Below, piece by piece: positions 7,003 through 8,896 of a stretch of DNA of 8,896 nt. The notes beneath the pieces were generated by a model. That model ran no database searches. It saw only the letters and a program-made list of their open reading frames with translations, and was not told where the DNA came from. The DNA is from Clostridiales bacterium (GTDB lineage: Bacteria; Bacillota; Clostridia; Christensenellales; CAG-917): assembly GCA_012800805.1 (NCBI GenBank), contig JAAZIO010000009.1, positions 1-8,896 of the forward strand, given 5' to 3'. Within the stretch, counting starts at the first letter, position 1. Every line of letters begins with the position of its first letter. A program made the translations under genes and the position numbers.

Positions 7003-7689
7003 CTATAGCAAATAATGGAGTATTTTTTTACGCGCCTCGTTGATTTTTTCCGAGCTTAAATCCCTGCCGCCGCTATCCGTTATATCGACGCTTAATGCGG
7101 CTGTTGCGGGTTTTCCTTTTAAAACCGTTATTCTGTCGCCAAGAAGCAGGGCTTCTTCTATGTCATGTGTTACAAAAATCACGGTTTTTCTTTCACTTTC
7201 AAGAAGCGATAAAAATATTTTGACCAGCCTGCTTTTTAACGCGATGTCAAGCCCTTTAAAAGGCTCATCGCAAAGAAGAATGTTTGAGGGATATATAAAC
7301 GCCCTTGCAAGCGACGCCCTCTGCATCTGTCCGCCCGAAAGCTCTTTTGGGAAAGCGTCCGCTTTGTCATTAAGCTCCACCGTATAAAGAGCGTTTTTTA
7401 TTTTTTCTTTCCTTTCTTTTTTGTCTTTTATAACGGATCTTAAAACAAGCTCAAGGTTTTGATACACGGTAAGAGCGGGAACAAGCCTTGGCTGCTGAAA
7501 GACGTAAGACACCTCCCCGCCCTCTTTAATGACAGCGTCGTCGCCTCTTGCTATCGCGTTCAAAAGAGTGGTTTTTCCGATACCCGACTCGCCCAGGACG
7601 CAGTTAACTTTCCCGTCCAAAAAAGAGCAACTGAAATCTTTAAATATTATATTGTCGCCGTATCCGAAACTTAGATTTTTGATTTCCAT
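7003..7689 (-). CDS. ABC transporter ATP-binding protein, nitrate/sulfonate/taurine-type importer
   Basis: Cytoplasmic ATPase that drives the importer formed with the adjacent permease and binding protein. The full set of motifs is present in 228 residues: Walker A GESGIGKT (33-40), Q-loop VFQQ (63-66), signature LSGGQ (117-121), Walker B ILLCDEP (137-143), D-loop GLD and H-loop VTHD with His175. The ordering and the compact length fit the NrtD/SsuB/TauB group. The start is supported by GGGAG 6 nt upstream, and the gene overlaps the end of the permease gene by 19 nt, indicating coupled translation. The substrate cannot be decided from the ATPase. No riboswitch is visible within the window, and the operon's upstream region lies outside it. 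Confidence 0.95.
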   Translation of the reverse strand: MEIKNLSFGYGDNIIFKDFSCSFLDGKVNCVLGESGIGKTTLLNAIARGDDAVIKEGGEVSYVFQQPRLVPALTVYQNLELVLRSVIKDKKERKEKIKNALYTVELNDKADAFPKELSGGQMQRASLARAFIYPSNILLCDEPFKGLDIALKSRLVKIFLSLLESERKTVIFVTHDIEEALLLGDRITVLKGKPATAALSVDITDSGGRDLSSEKINEARKKILHYLL

Positions 7690-8462
7690 CTTACTCTCCC
7701 TATAAAATACATGGCGAGCGCAAACAGTCCCTCAAGCACAAAGGACAAAACTATTGCCGAAACCGTCCAGGCCATAAGTTTTGCTATATCGAATCTCATT
7801 GACGCCATCTGCATCATAACGCCTATTGAGGTTTTCGTTTGGGCTATTACCTCCGAGGCAATCGTAACTTTAAGGCAAAGCGAAACAACGCTTTTCATAG
7901 ACGAGAGAGCGGAAGGCAAAATCGACGGAATGAATATATATCTTACCGTATCCGTCTTTTTTACCTTAAAGACCTTTGCCATCTCTATCAAGTCCTTATC
8001 CACCGAAAGGAAGGCGTTTAGAAAGCTAGAGTAAAGAAGCGGAAAGCAAATTAGAAAGCCTATTAAAACGGGCGCCTCGTCATAGTCCAGCCAAAGAACC
8101 GAAAGCAGTATCACCGCCATTGTGGGAACCGCCCTCATAGCGGTCGCAATCGGCTCAAATGTCTTCCTTATAGGCTTAACCAGAGCGCCGATTACGGCAA
8201 AAGCAAGCCCCAAAACCACCGAGAGCAAAAACGCCTCAAGAGTTCTTAAAAGCGTCCAGCCCACTCCCTTATAAAACGCTTTTTCTTTTAAGAGCAGGAA
8301 AAACTCCTTTAAGACCTCACTAACCCCGGGAAGGATAAGCGGTTTATTGACAGCTGCGGCCGCAGCCGCCCAAACCGCAAGCGCTATCGCTAGAGCTGCT
8401 ATGGGGTAAGCCACATTTTTTAGGGCCGCTAAGATGATTTTTTTGTCAATCTTTTTTTCCAT
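7671..8462 (-). CDS. ABC transporter permease, nitrate/sulfonate/taurine-type importer
   Basis: Integral membrane subunit of the importer, 263 residues with about six hydrophobic segments (near 15-37, 72-95, 112-125, 131-153, 190-206 and 231-255). The EAA loop that contacts the ATPase is visible as EMAKVFKVKKTDTVRYIFIPSILPS-type sequence near 160-184. This arrangement fits the SsuC/TauC/ThiX branch of the binding-protein-dependent permeases. The first helix contains a run of six alanines. The ATG at 8462-8460 is preceded by GGAAGG at short spacing, and the gene lies 21 nt after the binding-protein stop. The transported compound is unknown: sulfonates, nitrate, thiamine precursors and other small organic compounds are all possible. 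Confidence 0.93.
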   Translation of the reverse strand: MEKKIDKKIILAALKNVAYPIAALAIALAVWAAAAAAVNKPLILPGVSEVLKEFFLLLKEKAFYKGVGWTLLRTLEAFLLSVVLGLAFAVIGALVKPIRKTFEPIATAMRAVPTMAVILLSVLWLDYDEAPVLIGFLICFPLLYSSFLNAFLSVDKDLIEMAKVFKVKKTDTVRYIFIPSILPSALSSMKSVVSLCLKVTIASEVIAQTKTSIGVMMQMASMRFDIAKLMAWTVSAIVLSFVLEGLFALAMYFIGRVRWKSKI

Positions 8463-8483
8463 AATCCTTCCCGGGTGGTATTT

Positions 8484-8896
8484 TTAATCAAGTCCGTAGT
8501 AGAAACCGTTATCGGGGAGCTTATCTAAGGCATTTGGCAAAAACTCGCTAAGATAGCTCTCTATTGCGTCTTTTACATCCTTTGCTTTAATCACTTTGAT
8601 GTTGCAGTTATCTATGCTTTGCTTAGGAAACGCTGTTGTGCTGCCTTTTGTCGATAAAAGCTCGGTAAGGCCTGTGCGGTTCGCCTCATTGTTTATATAG
8701 TCGAGCCCGTCCTCAAGCGCCTTGACAAGAGCTTCTATAAAAGCGGCGTCATTTGCGTATTTTTCCTTTACTATCATTGAGGCCTGGGGATAGCCGCCAT
8801 CTTTACCCGTTACTTGCGCCCATCCCGCCTGAAGGTCGTAAAGGGGCTTGAAACCCGCTTTTTCGGCGTTTGTGACGGCGGGTTCACCGACAATCG
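8484..8896 (-). CDS. ABC importer substrate-binding protein, C-terminal part (cut by window end)
   Basis: The open frame runs off the right edge of the window, so the true start, signal peptide and first lobe are not visible; an internal ATG at 8777 is not the start. The visible part, about 137 residues, begins IVGEPAVTNAEKAGFKPLYDLQ, then WAQVTGKDGGYPQA, then a helical, acidic C-terminal region ending NGFYYGLD. The GEPAVT segment and the following strand-helix pattern resemble the second lobe of NMT1/THI5-like binding proteins (NrtA/SsuA/TauA group). Its place directly before a matching permease and ATPase supports this. The CCCFC motif of THI5 proteins is not in the visible part. The protein is probably a lipoprotein, but that is inference from the family. 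Confidence 0.88.
   Translation of the reverse strand, partial: IVGEPAVTNAEKAGFKPLYDLQAGWAQVTGKDGGYPQASMIVKEKYANDAAFIEALVKALEDGLDYINNEANRTGLTELLSTKGSTTAFPKQSIDNCNIKVIKAKDVKDAIESYLSEFLPNALDKLPDNGFYYGLD

Noticed and set aside
8353..8366. Perfect 14-nt palindrome GCTGCGGCCGCAGC
   Set aside because: It falls in the alanine run of the permease's first membrane helix and is explained by GCN codons; it is not placed like an operator.
1..8896. CRISPR arrays, insertion sequences, tRNA or rRNA genes, phage or defence genes
   Set aside because: I saw no spaced direct repeats, transposase motifs, tRNA-like cloverleaf or defence domains; all the space is taken by housekeeping-type genes.

Overview
The window looks like a piece of a clostridial (Firmicutes) chromosome with moderate GC. 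The main reasons are the gene order rpmE - DUF1385 - prmC - prfA, strong GGAGG-type ribosome binding sites, a sigma-A promoter with an extended -10, and a large HMGL-family synthase of a kind I recall from Clostridia. The species cannot be named from this sequence. Every supported gene lies on the minus strand, so transcription runs from high to low coordinates. The DNA is densely coding: the largest gap between genes is about 91 bp (6912-7002), and no gene-free stretch exceeds 300 bp.

Reading in the direction of transcription, the right end (8896 to 7003) is an ABC importer of the nitrate/sulfonate/taurine/thiamine-precursor type. It consists of the 3' part of a substrate-binding protein (cut by the window edge), a membrane permease and an ATPase, packed with a 21-bp gap and a 19-bp overlap. 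No terminator follows it. The next gap carries a well-formed promoter (TTGACT, 16 nt, extended TATAAT) for rpmE, which encodes zinc-ribbon ribosomal protein L31. A hairpin terminator sits just after rpmE, so only part of the transcription probably continues into the rest of the cluster.

Downstream comes the most interesting gene: one reading frame that joins a DUF1385 (YqhQ-like) membrane protein to the release-factor glutamine methyltransferase PrmC. prfA (RF1), which is PrmC's substrate, follows 2 nt later. After prfA come an HMGL-family acyl-CoA condensing enzyme (IPMS / homocitrate synthase / Re-citrate synthase-like, exact reaction unresolved), a small P-loop protein of unknown function, threonine synthase (thrC) and the first 129 codons of tryptophanyl-tRNA synthetase (trpS). 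Spacings of 14 nt and 43 nt, a 4-nt ATGA overlap and a 14-nt overlap suggest a single operon.

Together the cluster mixes translation functions (L31, RF1, its modifying enzyme, TrpRS) with amino-acid or acyl-CoA metabolism. The points most worth checking are the membrane-linked PrmC fusion, its likely TTG start (the longer ATG-started frame would begin inside the rpmE terminator), and a possible internal start that would also release free PrmC.
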